Source of the DNA: Deltaproteobacteria bacterium RIFOXYA12_FULL_61_11
GTDB lineage: Bacteria > Bdellovibrionota_F > JAHFAK01 > YA12-FULL-61-11
Direction: 5' to 3'
DNA length: 11,243 nt
Assembly (NCBI GenBank): GCA_001799195.1
Contig: MGSU01000100.1
Span: forward strand, 1,092-12,334
The translations under genes and the position numbers were made by a program. Under the pieces are notes generated by a model. That model made no database searches and had not been told where the DNA came from. It saw only the letters and a list, made by a program, of their open reading frames with translations. Positions 1 to 7,858 of the stretch are shown here, in pieces; the stretch's first letter is position 1, and the number at the start of each line of letters is the position of its first letter.

Positions 1-353
1 GCTCGGATTACGTGCTCTACTCCTACACCGAGGCGGGCTATGATCTCTCCGAGGCCGGGTTGGGTTCCCGCACCACGAGCGGTATGTTGGAAGCCTTTCG
101 CAGCAATGCCAACGGCGAGAACATCAGCTTCACTCCACAGGGCGGTACTACCGCACCGAAGGTCGGGGACATCGCCTTCCTCCAGGGGCATATCTCTATC
201 CTGACCGAGGTCACCGACACGTCGGTCATCTACACCCAATTCAATGCTCGGAACCACTATTCGGGGAAGCTCACCAAGCAGGGAAATAGCTATCAGCTCG
301 ACATTAGTTGGGGTGGCAAGGTCCTCGGGTGGGGCTTCTATTATCCGCGCTGA
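1..353 (+). CDS. NlpC/P60-like cell-wall peptidase, C-terminal part (5' end outside window)
   Basis: The reading frame is open from the first base, so the gene begins upstream; the GTG at position 12 is internal and not a believable start. The visible 116 residues begin SDYVLYSYTEAGYDL and continue to VGDIAFLQGHISILTEV, the pattern of NlpC/P60 papain-like peptidases: a catalytic Cys followed by a helix, then a GD-hydrophobic strand leading into the catalytic His (codon 189-191). Bases 1-2 are GC, so the codon cut by the window edge is xGC; if the missing base is T it is the expected catalytic Cys directly before SDYV. The family cleaves peptide stems of peptidoglycan in the envelope; substrate and signal peptide cannot be judged here. 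A CHAP amidase is the main alternative. The chain ends shortly after the domain (GWGFYYPR), so no C-terminal binding module follows. Confidence 0.6.
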   Translation, partial: SDYVLYSYTEAGYDLSEAGLGSRTTSGMLEAFRSNANGENISFTPQGGTTAPKVGDIAFLQGHISILTEVTDTSVIYTQFNARNHYSGKLTKQGNSYQLDISWGGKVLGWGFYYPR

Positions 354-404
354 TCGGTTGAGCACCCTGCCGTAGCCTCCTTCCCGCTAGCTCAATGCGA
401 CTCT

Positions 405-426
405 TGTCATCCCGTTGGGATGGACA
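405..426 (+). terminator. Hairpin downstream of the NlpC/P60-like gene, weak terminator candidate
   Basis: Starting 52 nt after the stop codon at 353, TGTCATCCC and GGGATGGACA can pair across a GTT loop, giving nine base pairs with one bulged G. No T-run follows, so intrinsic termination is doubtful; it could be a 3' RNA-stabilising stem. The rest of the 354-578 spacer, before the helicase gene, shows no gene and no convincing promoter: a TTGCAG at 540-545 has only a poor -10 partner. Confidence 0.25.
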
Positions 427-578
427 GGACCGATCGATATGGCTTTCGTGATCACCGCGTTGCGAGGTGTGGGAACGGCGGATAGAGATTGCCAACACCC
501 TTACGGAAAGAGTACAGCTCATCTCGCGTTTCGGCGACCTTGCAGTTGAGCCGGACAAGAGGTACGTGTGCACAGGTG

Positions 579-3305
579 ATGGATCGGGGTTCCCACGAGA
601 GCACGCCGGTGAGAACCATTGTCTGCCGGCTGACACCAAGTGGCCGCATCGACCTCCAGCCCGGATCGCTGGAGGACGGCCCCTATTTCTCGGACAAGAT
701 CGCGCAACGGATCGTCGAGGCCTTTTCCCTGGGTCGCGGCAACGGTGTGTTGCACCTGGGAGCTGCCGAACTTTCAACCGACCTCCCACCATCGCTGGCC
801 TACTGGCGTGATTTCGGTCGGACCTTCATCAGCCGGGTATGTGCTGCGCTCGACCCCACAGACGCGCATTCCTTCGTTCTTCCCGCTCCGGACGAGGACG
901 AGCTTGCGGGCTTCCTCCAGGCAGTTCCTCCCATGCAGGGCGCCGAAATGCTCGACGCCGCGCTCCTTGCAGCTATCTGGTCCGATACAGGTACTGCGCT
1001 TGCGAAGGTGGTCGAAGGACGCCCCGAGGGCGTCCAAGGGTACCTGCAACAGTACGGCTCGGTCTGGAATGTGGTCGGCCGGGTCTGTTTCCATCTCGCC
1101 GAAAATAAACGCGACCAAGAGTATCCTTTCGCCTTCCTCGCCACATACGTCCACAAGGTCACGAAAACGGCAAAACCCCAACACCTGCCGCTTGGCAACG
1201 CTCTTCGGGACTACGCCGGAGCAAAGAATCGCCAGAAACTTCTAGCTTTACTGGCGCCGCTGTCCCGAGCGGCAGAACAGAGTGTCTTCATCCGCGAGCT
1301 GGTTGAGGCCGGCGATATCTACCATCCGCTCTCCTGGACCCCCAAGGAGGCCTATCGTTTCCTGTGCGAGGTCGCGGTGTATGAGCAAGCCGGGCTGGTG
1401 GTGCGTATGCCCGACTGGTGGAGCACCAGAAACAGATCTCGGCCCAGGGTCTCGGTTTCCATGGGCAACCAGGCCCCTACTGCCCTTGGTATGCGTGCGT
1501 TGCTGGACTTCAACGTTGGCCTCACCCTGGACGGCGAGAAACTCATCGAGAGTGAGGTCGAGGCACTGCTCGCCTCCACGCAGGGGTTGGTCCTGATCAA
1601 GGGCAAGTGGGTCGAGGTCGATCGTGACAAGCTCTCCCAGGTGCTCGCGAAGTGGCGGGAGGTGCAGAGGAAGGCCCAGGACGGCGGGGTCAGCTTCGGT
1701 GAAGCCATGCACCTGCTTTCCGGTGCACACCTCGATAGCGAAGGTACTACCAAAGACCTGACTCGCCCCGAGTGGTCGGAGGTCATCGCCGGTAAGTGGC
1801 TCGATTCGAAACTCGAAGCGCTCAAGTCGCCCGAGGTGCGTGCAGGGATCGCGGCCAACGCTGGCCTCGAGGCTGAGCTCCGCCCGTATCAGCTACAGGG
1901 CGTGCAGTGGCTTTTACTCTTACGCAACCTGGAGCTTGGTGGCTGTCTAGCCGACGATATGGGCTTGGGTAAAACCATTCAGGTGCTCGGGGTCCTCAAT
2001 ATGAGCAGAAGTGCTCCAGGGGGAGGCACCGATCTCCTCGTCGTGCCGGCTTCGCTACTGGACAACTGGCGCCTCGAGTTCGAACGCTTCGCGCCCACCT
2101 TGCGGGTGCTCCTTGCCCACCCGTCGCGGATCCCCTCCTCGGAACTGCAACAACTCTCGAAGACGCAGGTCGAAGCCCACCACGCGGTGATCACCACCTA
2201 CGGCACGGCCACGCGCACGGCTTGGATGAAAGAATACACCTGGCGTTACCTCATCCTCGACGAAGCCCAGGCCATCAAGAACCCGACTGCCAAACAGACC
2301 AAGACGTTGAAAGCGATTCCCTCGCGATGGCGGCTGACCTTGACGGGCACTCCGGTGGAGAACCGCCTCGGAGATCTCTGGTCGATCTTCGATTTTCTCA
2401 ACCCAGGACTTCTTGGTTCAGCCAAGGCATTCAAAGAACTCTGTACTTCTATGGCAAAGAGTACACAGGGCTATGCCCCATTGCGTCGGCTGGTTCAGCC
2501 CTACATCCTGCGCCGGCTTAAAACAGATAGGAAGGTCATTGCGGATCTGCCCGACAAGACCGAGCTCACCGCCCACTGTTTGCTGACGAAGCGCCAGGCA
2601 GTTCTGTACCAACAGTCCGTCGAGGAGTTGAGGCAAGCCCTCGAGGAGCTCGAGGGCATTGAACGTCGAGGGGTGATCCTGGCCTTCCTGCTACGGTTCA
2701 AGCAAATCTGCAACCATCCGTCCCAATGGCTAGGTGACGGCGGCTACGCGCCGGAGGACAGCGGCAAGTTCTCTCGACTGCGCGAGCTGTGTGAGCCCAT
2801 TGCCGCACGCCAGGACAAGGTGCTGGTCTTTACCCAATTCCGCGAGATGACCGGGCCGCTGGCTGGTTTTCTGGCCGAGGTTTTTGGTCAGAGCGGCCTC
2901 GTACTGCACGGTGGTACGCCGGTGAAACAACGCCAGGGATTGGTCAGGAGTTTCCAAGAGGACGATCATGTGCCCTTCATGGTGCTCTCGCTCAAAGCAG
3001 GCGGGACCGGATTGAACTTGACCGCGGCATCCCATGTGATCCACTGCGACCGCTGGTGGAACCCGGCAGTGGAGAACCAGGCCACGGACCGTGCCTTTCG
3101 CATCGGGCAGAAGAAGAACGTGTTGGTTCATAAGTTTGTTTGTCGAGGTACGGTGGAAGAGCACATCGACGAACTGATCGCCGGCAAACAGAAGCTCTCG
3201 GACGAGATACTCGCGCAAGGAGCCGAAGCCTCGTTAACGGAGCTGAGCAACGAGGAACTGCTCGCGATGGTGACGTTGGATCTCAACAGTGCGCTGGAGG
3301 GCTAG
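579..3305 (+). CDS. SWI2/SNF2-family DEAD/DEAH-like ATPase (bacterial SNF2 with N-terminal SNF2-associated domain)
   Basis: A 908-residue superfamily 2 ATPase of the Snf2 type, which uses ATP to move along or remodel protein-bound double-stranded DNA. Order (numbered from ATG 579): an N-terminal region of about 290 residues with no motif I recognise; a segment around 290-410 (RALLDFNVGLTLDGEKLIES, then GKWVEVDRDKL) matching the DUF3670-type domain found before bacterial SNF2 cores; then the SNF2_N core with LRPYQLQGVQWL, Walker A DDMGLGKT (459-466), VVPASLLDNW, DEAQ box (561-564), TLTGTPVENRL; then the helicase C lobe with KVLVFTQF (about 746), GGTGLNL, and motif VI ATDRAFRIGQ (835-844). All motifs are intact, so the enzyme should be active. 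The frame extends to a TTG at 489, which has no clear ribosome-binding site. ATG 579 is used here; GTG 609 is a real alternative, with GAGAG 7 nt upstream and VRTIVCRLTPSGRID at its start resembling family N-termini. The SWIM protein gene follows after 46 nt, suggesting an operon. Confidence 0.95.
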   Translation: MDRGSHESTPVRTIVCRLTPSGRIDLQPGSLEDGPYFSDKIAQRIVEAFSLGRGNGVLHLGAAELSTDLPPSLAYWRDFGRTFISRVCAALDPTDAHSFVLPAPDEDELAGFLQAVPPMQGAEMLDAALLAAIWSDTGTALAKVVEGRPEGVQGYLQQYGSVWNVVGRVCFHLAENKRDQEYPFAFLATYVHKVTKTAKPQHLPLGNALRDYAGAKNRQKLLALLAPLSRAAEQSVFIRELVEAGDIYHPLSWTPKEAYRFLCEVAVYEQAGLVVRMPDWWSTRNRSRPRVSVSMGNQAPTALGMRALLDFNVGLTLDGEKLIESEVEALLASTQGLVLIKGKWVEVDRDKLSQVLAKWREVQRKAQDGGVSFGEAMHLLSGAHLDSEGTTKDLTRPEWSEVIAGKWLDSKLEALKSPEVRAGIAANAGLEAELRPYQLQGVQWLLLLRNLELGGCLADDMGLGKTIQVLGVLNMSRSAPGGGTDLLVVPASLLDNWRLEFERFAPTLRVLLAHPSRIPSSELQQLSKTQVEAHHAVITTYGTATRTAWMKEYTWRYLILDEAQAIKNPTAKQTKTLKAIPSRWRLTLTGTPVENRLGDLWSIFDFLNPGLLGSAKAFKELCTSMAKSTQGYAPLRRLVQPYILRRLKTDRKVIADLPDKTELTAHCLLTKRQAVLYQQSVEELRQALEELEGIERRGVILAFLLRFKQICNHPSQWLGDGGYAPEDSGKFSRLRELCEPIAARQDKVLVFTQFREMTGPLAGFLAEVFGQSGLVLHGGTPVKQRQGLVRSFQEDDHVPFMVLSLKAGGTGLNLTAASHVIHCDRWWNPAVENQATDRAFRIGQKKNVLVHKFVCRGTVEEHIDELIAGKQKLSDEILAQGAEASLTELSNEELLAMVTLDLNSALEG

Positions 3306-3351
3306 ACGGATGAGCCGGGCCCTGGCTTGTCGTCCAGCATGAGGTGAGTCC

Positions 3352-4257
3352 ATGAGTAGATACAACGACAATTACTGGCCGCCCTATGTCCCTGTCGCCG
3401 AGCGGCGTCGTCGGGCAGAGCAGAAGGTTGCCAAGCTGAAAAAAACCGGGCAGCAAGTCTCGCCGATCGAGATCGAGGGACGCAAGATCGCCAAGACTTT
3501 CTGGGGGGACGCCTGGTGCAAGAACCTCGAGGCCTACAGCGATTTCGCCAATCGTCTCCCCCGTGGCCGAACCTACGTGCGCAACGGCTCGGTGATCGAC
3601 CTGCAGCTAAGAGCAGGAGGTGTGTGCGCCTTGGTCAGTGGAAGCGAACTCTACACGGTGGACATTAGCATCAAGCCCTTGCCCAAACAGCAATGGGCAG
3701 AGATCACAAAACAATGTGCGGGTCAGATCGGCTCGCTCGTGGAGTTGCTCCGCGGCTCCATCTCCAAGGGCGTGATGGAGATCGTGACTCGCAAAGGAGA
3801 GGGGCTTTTCCCTTCCCCCCGTGAGATCAAGCTAAGCTGCTCTTGTCCCGACTGGGCTACCATGTGCAAGCACGTTGCCGCAACTCTCTATGGCGTTGGT
3901 GCGCGCCTCGATCATCAGCCCGAGCTGCTGTTCACGCTCCGGGGAGTCGATCCGGCCGAGCTGGTGGAGGCTGCCATGGCTCAGCCGACGAGGACGAGCC
4001 GGAAACCCAAGGGCCGCGTGCTCGACACCGATAAGCTATCGTCCATCTTCGGCGTCGATATCGCCCTGGATGGAGCGTCTTCGGACGACGCCGCGGTGCC
4101 CAGCAAGCCGGTCAAGAAACCTCGACGCACGGTCAAAGCCCCGGCGGTCCCGAAGACAGCTCCGACGAAGCACGCCGTCAAGAAGGCCCCGACGAAAAAG
4201 GTCACTCCCAAGAAAGCTGTCGTTAAGAAGAAGAGCGTCAAGAAAACTCGCACCTGA
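3352..4257 (+). CDS. SWIM zinc-finger protein with lysine-rich histone-H1-like tail
   Basis: A 301-residue protein. The SWIM finger CSCPDWATMCKH gives the C-x-C-x(n)-C-x-H zinc ligands C163, C165, C172 and H174. SWIM domains bind DNA or proteins; the family name comes from SWI2/SNF2 and MuDR, and in bacteria such proteins are often encoded beside an SNF2 ATPase, as here. The N-terminal half (FWGDAWCKNLEAYSDFANRL at 50-69) is the usual conserved region of these helicase neighbours. From about 251 to the end the chain becomes a low-complexity basic tail rich in Lys, Pro, Ala, Thr and Val: 17 Lys and 3 Arg in 51 residues and no acidic residue, like the C-terminal tail of histone H1. This most likely gives sequence-independent DNA binding (inference). 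The start is secure: GAGGTGA at 3341-3347 lies 4 nt before the ATG. The gene lies 46 nt after the helicase and is presumably cotranscribed. Confidence 0.9.
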   Translation: MSRYNDNYWPPYVPVAERRRRAEQKVAKLKKTGQQVSPIEIEGRKIAKTFWGDAWCKNLEAYSDFANRLPRGRTYVRNGSVIDLQLRAGGVCALVSGSELYTVDISIKPLPKQQWAEITKQCAGQIGSLVELLRGSISKGVMEIVTRKGEGLFPSPREIKLSCSCPDWATMCKHVAATLYGVGARLDHQPELLFTLRGVDPAELVEAAMAQPTRTSRKPKGRVLDTDKLSSIFGVDIALDGASSDDAAVPSKPVKKPRRTVKAPAVPKTAPTKHAVKKAPTKKVTPKKAVVKKKSVKKTRT

Positions 4258-4339
4258 CCTGCAATTGCATCATTGCGTGTCAATCCCGTTTCTCTGTGAT
4301 CTGAGCCTCGCTATCACCGCACCGGGAGGAAGAAGCTGC

Positions 4340-5950
4340 TCATCGTTCGTACGCACCGAGCTCTGGCCGAACTCCACTGGGGACTGTCGTTCCATCATAG
4401 TCCAGGGAGTGACCGAGGTCCTTCCCCACATCAATGGCCGGGCTGTCCGACCGGAGGTGGAAATCGAGCCCCGCGAGATCGACGAACCCCGGGTCCTTGC
4501 CTGACCATTCGTCGGACCCCGGAGTGATAGTCAGCGCTGCACCCCCAATGAAATAGTAGAGATTGTTGGTGTGGGTGAAGCCGACCTGGTTGGAAGCTCC
4601 GAACTTGACCTTTGAATAGATGATGTTGTTGGTCAGGGAAAGGGTGGTCGGTACGGCAGGGGACCAGATCCAGAACAGGTTGTCCTTGAGTCCGCTCAAC
4701 TCGACGATCGTGTTGTTCTCCAGCCTCAGGTCCTCGACCTTTGCACCGAAGCCGGTGGTACCGAGGTGGATCCCTGCTATTGAACCGTTATTGTAGGAGA
4801 CATTGTAGGAGACCAAGGTGTTCTTGAGCTCCTGACCTCCGCGACTCCCGAGTTCCATGAATCCGTTGCAGTCCTGGGCCCAGTTGTGATGGATGCTGTT
4901 GTCATTCATGCTCTGGTCGGTACTGTAGAACTCGATCGCTCCTCCGTCATAGCCGTAATCGTGGCTCGTGGCTTTGGCCCTGAGGATGCGATTGTAAGCA
5001 ATCTCGTTGCCCGAACTCCGGATGACCACACCGTTGGCCCCGAAATCGTCATCGCCACCCTCGGTGTCGACCACCATAACGCCGTCGTGGAAATAGCTGC
5101 CGGTCACCTTGTTGTTATTCCCCTTGATGACGACGGCTTGGCCTAGGGCGACGCCTTCGATATTGCGCAGGATATTGTGCTCGGCGCCTTTCTCGATAAA
5201 AATGCCGGCCTCCGAGGTGTCGCGCACGAGGAGGTCTTGGACGATTACGTAGTCCGCATCGAGGGTGATAGCCCTGTTCCAGGTTCCTCCCGGATTGCGA
5301 AAGACGGGGCGTTCCCCAACACCATATGCGCCGAGGATAATCGGCTCGAGTTCTGTTCCCGAGGTGCCGAGCTTGAGCGCGCCGGTCCAGGTATCTCCTC
5401 TGCGGAAGAGGATTTTGTCTCCAGGCTTCCAAGAAACGGTATTCACCTTCTGGAGGGTTTTCCATGCGCTTGTTTCATCGGTGCCATCGGCAGCATCGTC
5501 CCCTGCTGCCGAGAAATAGAAGCAATCATGCTCGCAGAGGATGGCTTCGGTGTCAGATGGTGGTAGTTCGTCTGGAACACTTGGTTGGGTGGGAGGGGGA
5601 AGCGGTTCGAGCGGAGGGTCGGGATCATGCTCCGGGAGGTCCCCGTCGGGTGGTTGGGGAGGCACGTCGATGGGTGGCTGTCCCCCTGTTTCGGTTGGGG
5701 GGACATGGTCTGGAGAAGAGTCGGCCGATTGTGCAGGGAGACCGACCTGCCCTGAGAGTCCGGTCGGCGTTGTTGGAGCGCACGAATAGGGACAGCTCGA
5801 GGGATCGGGTGATTGGTCTGATGCGATCGAGGACGGGCAGTTCGGAGCTTCACCGACCGTCAGACAATCCTGGGCACAGGAGAGAAGCCAACCCATGGCA
5901 GCAAGAGTCAGGGAGAGTGTGGAGGTGCACGAGATTCGGCAAGCCATCAT
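4340..5950 (-). CDS. Secreted right-handed parallel beta-helix lipoprotein
   Basis: A 536-residue envelope protein. The N-terminus has Arg5, a hydrophobic stretch and a lipobox LLSC with the acylated Cys at 25, so a lipoprotein exported by Sec is predicted; Ala after the Cys suggests the outer membrane. Residues about 60-135 form a Pro/Asp/Glu-rich spacer that would hold the domain away from the membrane. The beta-helix fold starts at FYFSAAGDDAADGTDETSAW (144-163), the usual opening of these proteins, followed by GDKILFRRGDTW and many N-rich rungs (NNKVTGSYF, NEIAYNRIL, LENNTIVELS, LTNNIIYS). The C-terminus (SPAIDVG ... GVRPELGAYER) is the common end of surface beta-helix proteins. Such folds often bind or cleave acidic polysaccharides, but no catalytic set can be assigned. 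Cysteines at 25, 29, 38, 53, 57, 139 and 143 leave room for disulfides. The start is ATGATG: GAGG lies 4 nt before the first ATG and 7 nt before the second (5947), so the second may be used. The gene converges on the SWIM gene, with 82 nt between them. Confidence 0.85.
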   Translation of the reverse strand: MMACRISCTSTLSLTLAAMGWLLSCAQDCLTVGEAPNCPSSIASDQSPDPSSCPYSCAPTTPTGLSGQVGLPAQSADSSPDHVPPTETGGQPPIDVPPQPPDGDLPEHDPDPPLEPLPPPTQPSVPDELPPSDTEAILCEHDCFYFSAAGDDAADGTDETSAWKTLQKVNTVSWKPGDKILFRRGDTWTGALKLGTSGTELEPIILGAYGVGERPVFRNPGGTWNRAITLDADYVIVQDLLVRDTSEAGIFIEKGAEHNILRNIEGVALGQAVVIKGNNNKVTGSYFHDGVMVVDTEGGDDDFGANGVVIRSSGNEIAYNRILRAKATSHDYGYDGGAIEFYSTDQSMNDNSIHHNWAQDCNGFMELGSRGGQELKNTLVSYNVSYNNGSIAGIHLGTTGFGAKVEDLRLENNTIVELSGLKDNLFWIWSPAVPTTLSLTNNIIYSKVKFGASNQVGFTHTNNLYYFIGGAALTITPGSDEWSGKDPGFVDLAGLDFHLRSDSPAIDVGKDLGHSLDYDGTTVPSGVRPELGAYER

Positions 5951-5982
5951 CTGGCCTCGAGAAGGCTATTCACAGGGGTCGG

Positions 5983-5988
5983 ACTATA
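5983..5988 (-). promoter_or_regulatory. Candidate -10 element of the beta-helix lipoprotein gene
   Basis: On the minus strand these bases read TATAGT, five of six matches to the sigma-70 -10 consensus. They lie 32 nt upstream of the ATG, which would give a leader of about 26-29 nt containing the GAGG ribosome-binding site. The hexamer 17 nt further upstream is GGCACC, a poor -35, so an activator or a different sigma factor may be needed. This is a motif judgement only. Confidence 0.3.
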
Positions 5989-6061
5989 GCATGTAGGAGG
6001 GTCGAGGTGCCATCCGAACCGGTAGCTTGGGGATTGGTTCCTACAGGGCCGGGAAAACAGG

Positions 6062-6090
6062 TTGTTCTGTGACGGCCCCCAGGGTATTCT
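6062..6090 (+). promoter_or_regulatory. Candidate promoter of the radical SAM gene, placed for a leaderless transcript
   Basis: TTGTTC (6062-6067) and TATTCT (6085-6090) are separated by exactly 17 nt, as in a sigma-70 promoter, with three and four of six consensus matches. Transcription would begin about 7 nt after the -10, at or next to the ATG at 6098. That would make the mRNA leaderless, and would fit the odd position of GGAGG directly against this ATG with no spacer, where it could not serve as a normal ribosome-binding site. Confidence 0.3.
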
Positions 6091-6097
6091 GTGGAGG

Positions 6098-7750
6098 ATG
6101 AGCGCACCTTCTCGACAGGATAGGGTCCACGACCTCGACGTCCCAACCTTTCTCGCCGCCGAGCCGGCCATGCACGATCGCTTGTGTCGCCGGTATGACC
6201 TCGAACTCCCGCGCCTGACGGCACTCGCGGGAATGAACCGCGAGGAGCGTGGAACAGGCCGGCGTTTTCGCCTGTTGCTCGTCCCGGAAAATCTTTTTCG
6301 GCTCGATGGACTGGTGCCTTCTCTTTGCCGCCTCCTCGGGTTGAGCTGTCCGAGCCCTTTTCCGGAACTGCGCCCAGCCCCCTTGATAACCCTCGCTACG
6401 CGCTTTCGCTTCCACCTGGTCGCTCTCCGAGAATGGTGTTCTGGGCTTGGCCTCGAGCTCGAGTGGGTCGACTTGGTGGGGGTAGGAGATCTGGTCGAGA
6501 CAATCCAACAACTGGCCGAGGCTTCTCCCTCAACCCGGATGCACTATGCGGAGGCCCAGATCTATGCCTCCAGCAGCCGCGAACCGGTGGAGGACCGCCT
6601 GCTGCGGTACCTGGGGATCCTCTGCGATGAGGTATTCATCGGTCCCTCGGTGCTGCACCTCGATCCGGCCAATGCCTGCAGCGCGAACTGCTTGTTTTGC
6701 GGCTACCACTCGCCCTTGATAGAGCGTAAGACGTGGCGATATCCCGGTTGGAGCGAGCAGCAGCTCGACATGGCGTTGTTCCCCGACCTCGTGAAGGATC
6801 TGAGGGAGCTGCATGTCGACCAGCACATTGCGGTTGCCGGGGAGGGAGAGCCTTGTTCTCATCCCCACGTGTTCGAGATGCTCCGCATGCTCACCGAACA
6901 GGGTCTGCGGGTCAGCCTGTACACCAATGCCCTGCGCCTGGACCGTGAACGCTTGTGCGCGTTGGTTGAGCTCGGCCTGGACCAGATGGTGCTCAATGTT
7001 TCAGCGGGTACCGCGGAGACCTACCAGAGGATACATCCCGGGGCTCCGCAGGGCTTTTTCTTGCAGTTGGGCAGGGATTTGACGGCGATGATGGCCCATC
7101 GGAGAGCGCGCGGGTTCACCCGAACCGAGCTCGTGCTCAAACAGGTCCTGACCACGCTGAATGTCCAAGAACTCCCGGCAATGGTCGAGCAGGCCTGTGC
7201 GATCGGCGCGGATGTGCTGTATGTCGAGCTGATGCACGACACCGGCAACTATACCCGCCACCTGAAAGTGGGACCGGACCGGCTGGTCGAGCTACGATCC
7301 ATGCTGGAAACGGCAGCTCGGCGCTGCCAAGAACACGGCATCGTTTTCTACGACCATCCGATGCTCCAGCTCGAGGCAATGCTGGCTGCCGAGAAAGGTT
7401 CAAGTGAGGCCGAGGCGACCTCGAGCAAGCAGCATCTCGCCATGGCGCGGGGGTGCTTTGCCGGATGGTTTTTCTCCCGAGTCTACTCGGACGGGCAGAT
7501 AGGGTTCTGTTGCCATCATCGCAAGCTCGGGACCTTGCGGCAGAACAGTTTTCGGGACCTCTGGTTCTCGCCCCGCTATCATCGTTTCCGGCTCGCCGCG
7601 AAGCGTTTCGATCCCGCGGAGAACGAACGTTGTGACAACGACCGCTGGCTGCTGGACGAGGATTGCGCCCGGTGCGGCAACTTCCACACCGGAGAGATCT
7701 ACTACCAGGACCTCCGGTTGCTCGGCCTGTTGAGGTACGTGCGGCGTTGA
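6098..7750 (+). CDS. Radical SAM protein with C-terminal SPASM-like iron-sulfur domain
   Basis: A 550-residue enzyme. The radical SAM cluster motif C-x3-C-x2-C is CSANCLFC (C194, C198, C201), preceded by a strand (VLHLDPAN). GEGEP (248-252) is the variant of the GGEP motif that contacts S-adenosylmethionine, and SLYTNALRL and LNVSAGTAETY are later barrel strands. The C-terminus carries C453, then DGQIGFCCHH (C471, C472), C512, C523 and C526 (CARC), the cysteine layout of SPASM or twitch domains that hold auxiliary 4Fe-4S clusters. These domains often mark peptide-modifying or small-molecule radical enzymes; no substrate can be named and no precursor peptide was found nearby. The first roughly 190 residues show no domain I recognise, an unusually long N-terminal extension. 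The start is taken as ATG 6098; a TTG at 6062 in frame would add 12 residues but lacks a ribosome-binding site. The gene is divergent from the beta-helix lipoprotein. Confidence 0.9.
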   Translation: MSAPSRQDRVHDLDVPTFLAAEPAMHDRLCRRYDLELPRLTALAGMNREERGTGRRFRLLLVPENLFRLDGLVPSLCRLLGLSCPSPFPELRPAPLITLATRFRFHLVALREWCSGLGLELEWVDLVGVGDLVETIQQLAEASPSTRMHYAEAQIYASSSREPVEDRLLRYLGILCDEVFIGPSVLHLDPANACSANCLFCGYHSPLIERKTWRYPGWSEQQLDMALFPDLVKDLRELHVDQHIAVAGEGEPCSHPHVFEMLRMLTEQGLRVSLYTNALRLDRERLCALVELGLDQMVLNVSAGTAETYQRIHPGAPQGFFLQLGRDLTAMMAHRRARGFTRTELVLKQVLTTLNVQELPAMVEQACAIGADVLYVELMHDTGNYTRHLKVGPDRLVELRSMLETAARRCQEHGIVFYDHPMLQLEAMLAAEKGSSEAEATSSKQHLAMARGCFAGWFFSRVYSDGQIGFCCHHRKLGTLRQNSFRDLWFSPRYHRFRLAAKRFDPAENERCDNDRWLLDEDCARCGNFHTGEIYYQDLRLLGLLRYVRR

Positions 7751-7792
7751 GTTCCTGAGGATACGCGATCGGCCGAGGGGTGTGTCGGTGTT

Positions 7793-7858
7793 GTCCCGGC
7801 CCTTACCGTTCCTTCTGGTACAACGGGGCCTGTTCCTGATCGCTATCGAGGAGAACGG
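7793..7858. repeat. Direct repeat copy A (displaced atpC 3' end)
   Basis: Aligns without gaps to 8961-9026 with 55 of 66 identical bases, including uninterrupted blocks of 16 and 17 bases. The period is 1168 bp. Copy A ends at the base before the ATG of the SGNH gene. Copy B contains the stop and last codons of the working atpC gene, so A is the displaced copy. Confidence 0.9.
7803..7858 (-). pseudogene. atpC: Decayed 3' fragment of atpC
   Basis: Read on the minus strand, this stretch encodes LLDSDQEQAPLYQKER and a TAA stop, against FLEVDQEQARLYQKEI and TAA at the end of the real atpC. Eleven of the 17 aligned codons are identical and six differ, all of them amino-acid changes (Ile to Arg, Arg to Pro, Val to Ser, Glu to Asp, Phe to Leu, Gly to Val); none is silent. 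No start or upstream epsilon sequence is present, so this is a non-functional remnant. It fills most of the 108-nt space between the radical SAM and SGNH genes and supplies the GAGGAG ribosome-binding site (7848-7853) of the SGNH gene. Confidence 0.85.

Noticed and set aside
489-578. TTG-started extension of the SNF2 protein by 30 residues
   Set aside because: No ribosome-binding site precedes the TTG and the extra residues look unstructured (Ser/Arg/Thr rich); ATG 579 or GTG 609 fits better.
579-4257. SNF2 ATPase as part of a DISARM-like or other phage-defence island
   Set aside because: None of the partner genes (methyltransferase, DrmA/B/C-like, nuclease) is present; the neighbours are an envelope peptidase and a lipoprotein, and the SNF2-SWIM pair also occurs outside defence regions.
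4258-4339. Bidirectional terminator between the SWIM and beta-helix genes
   Set aside because: Only a 10-base palindrome (TGCAATTGCA) and a 5-bp stem with a 12-nt loop (GTGAT/ATCAC) are present, with no T-run on either strand; too weak to call.
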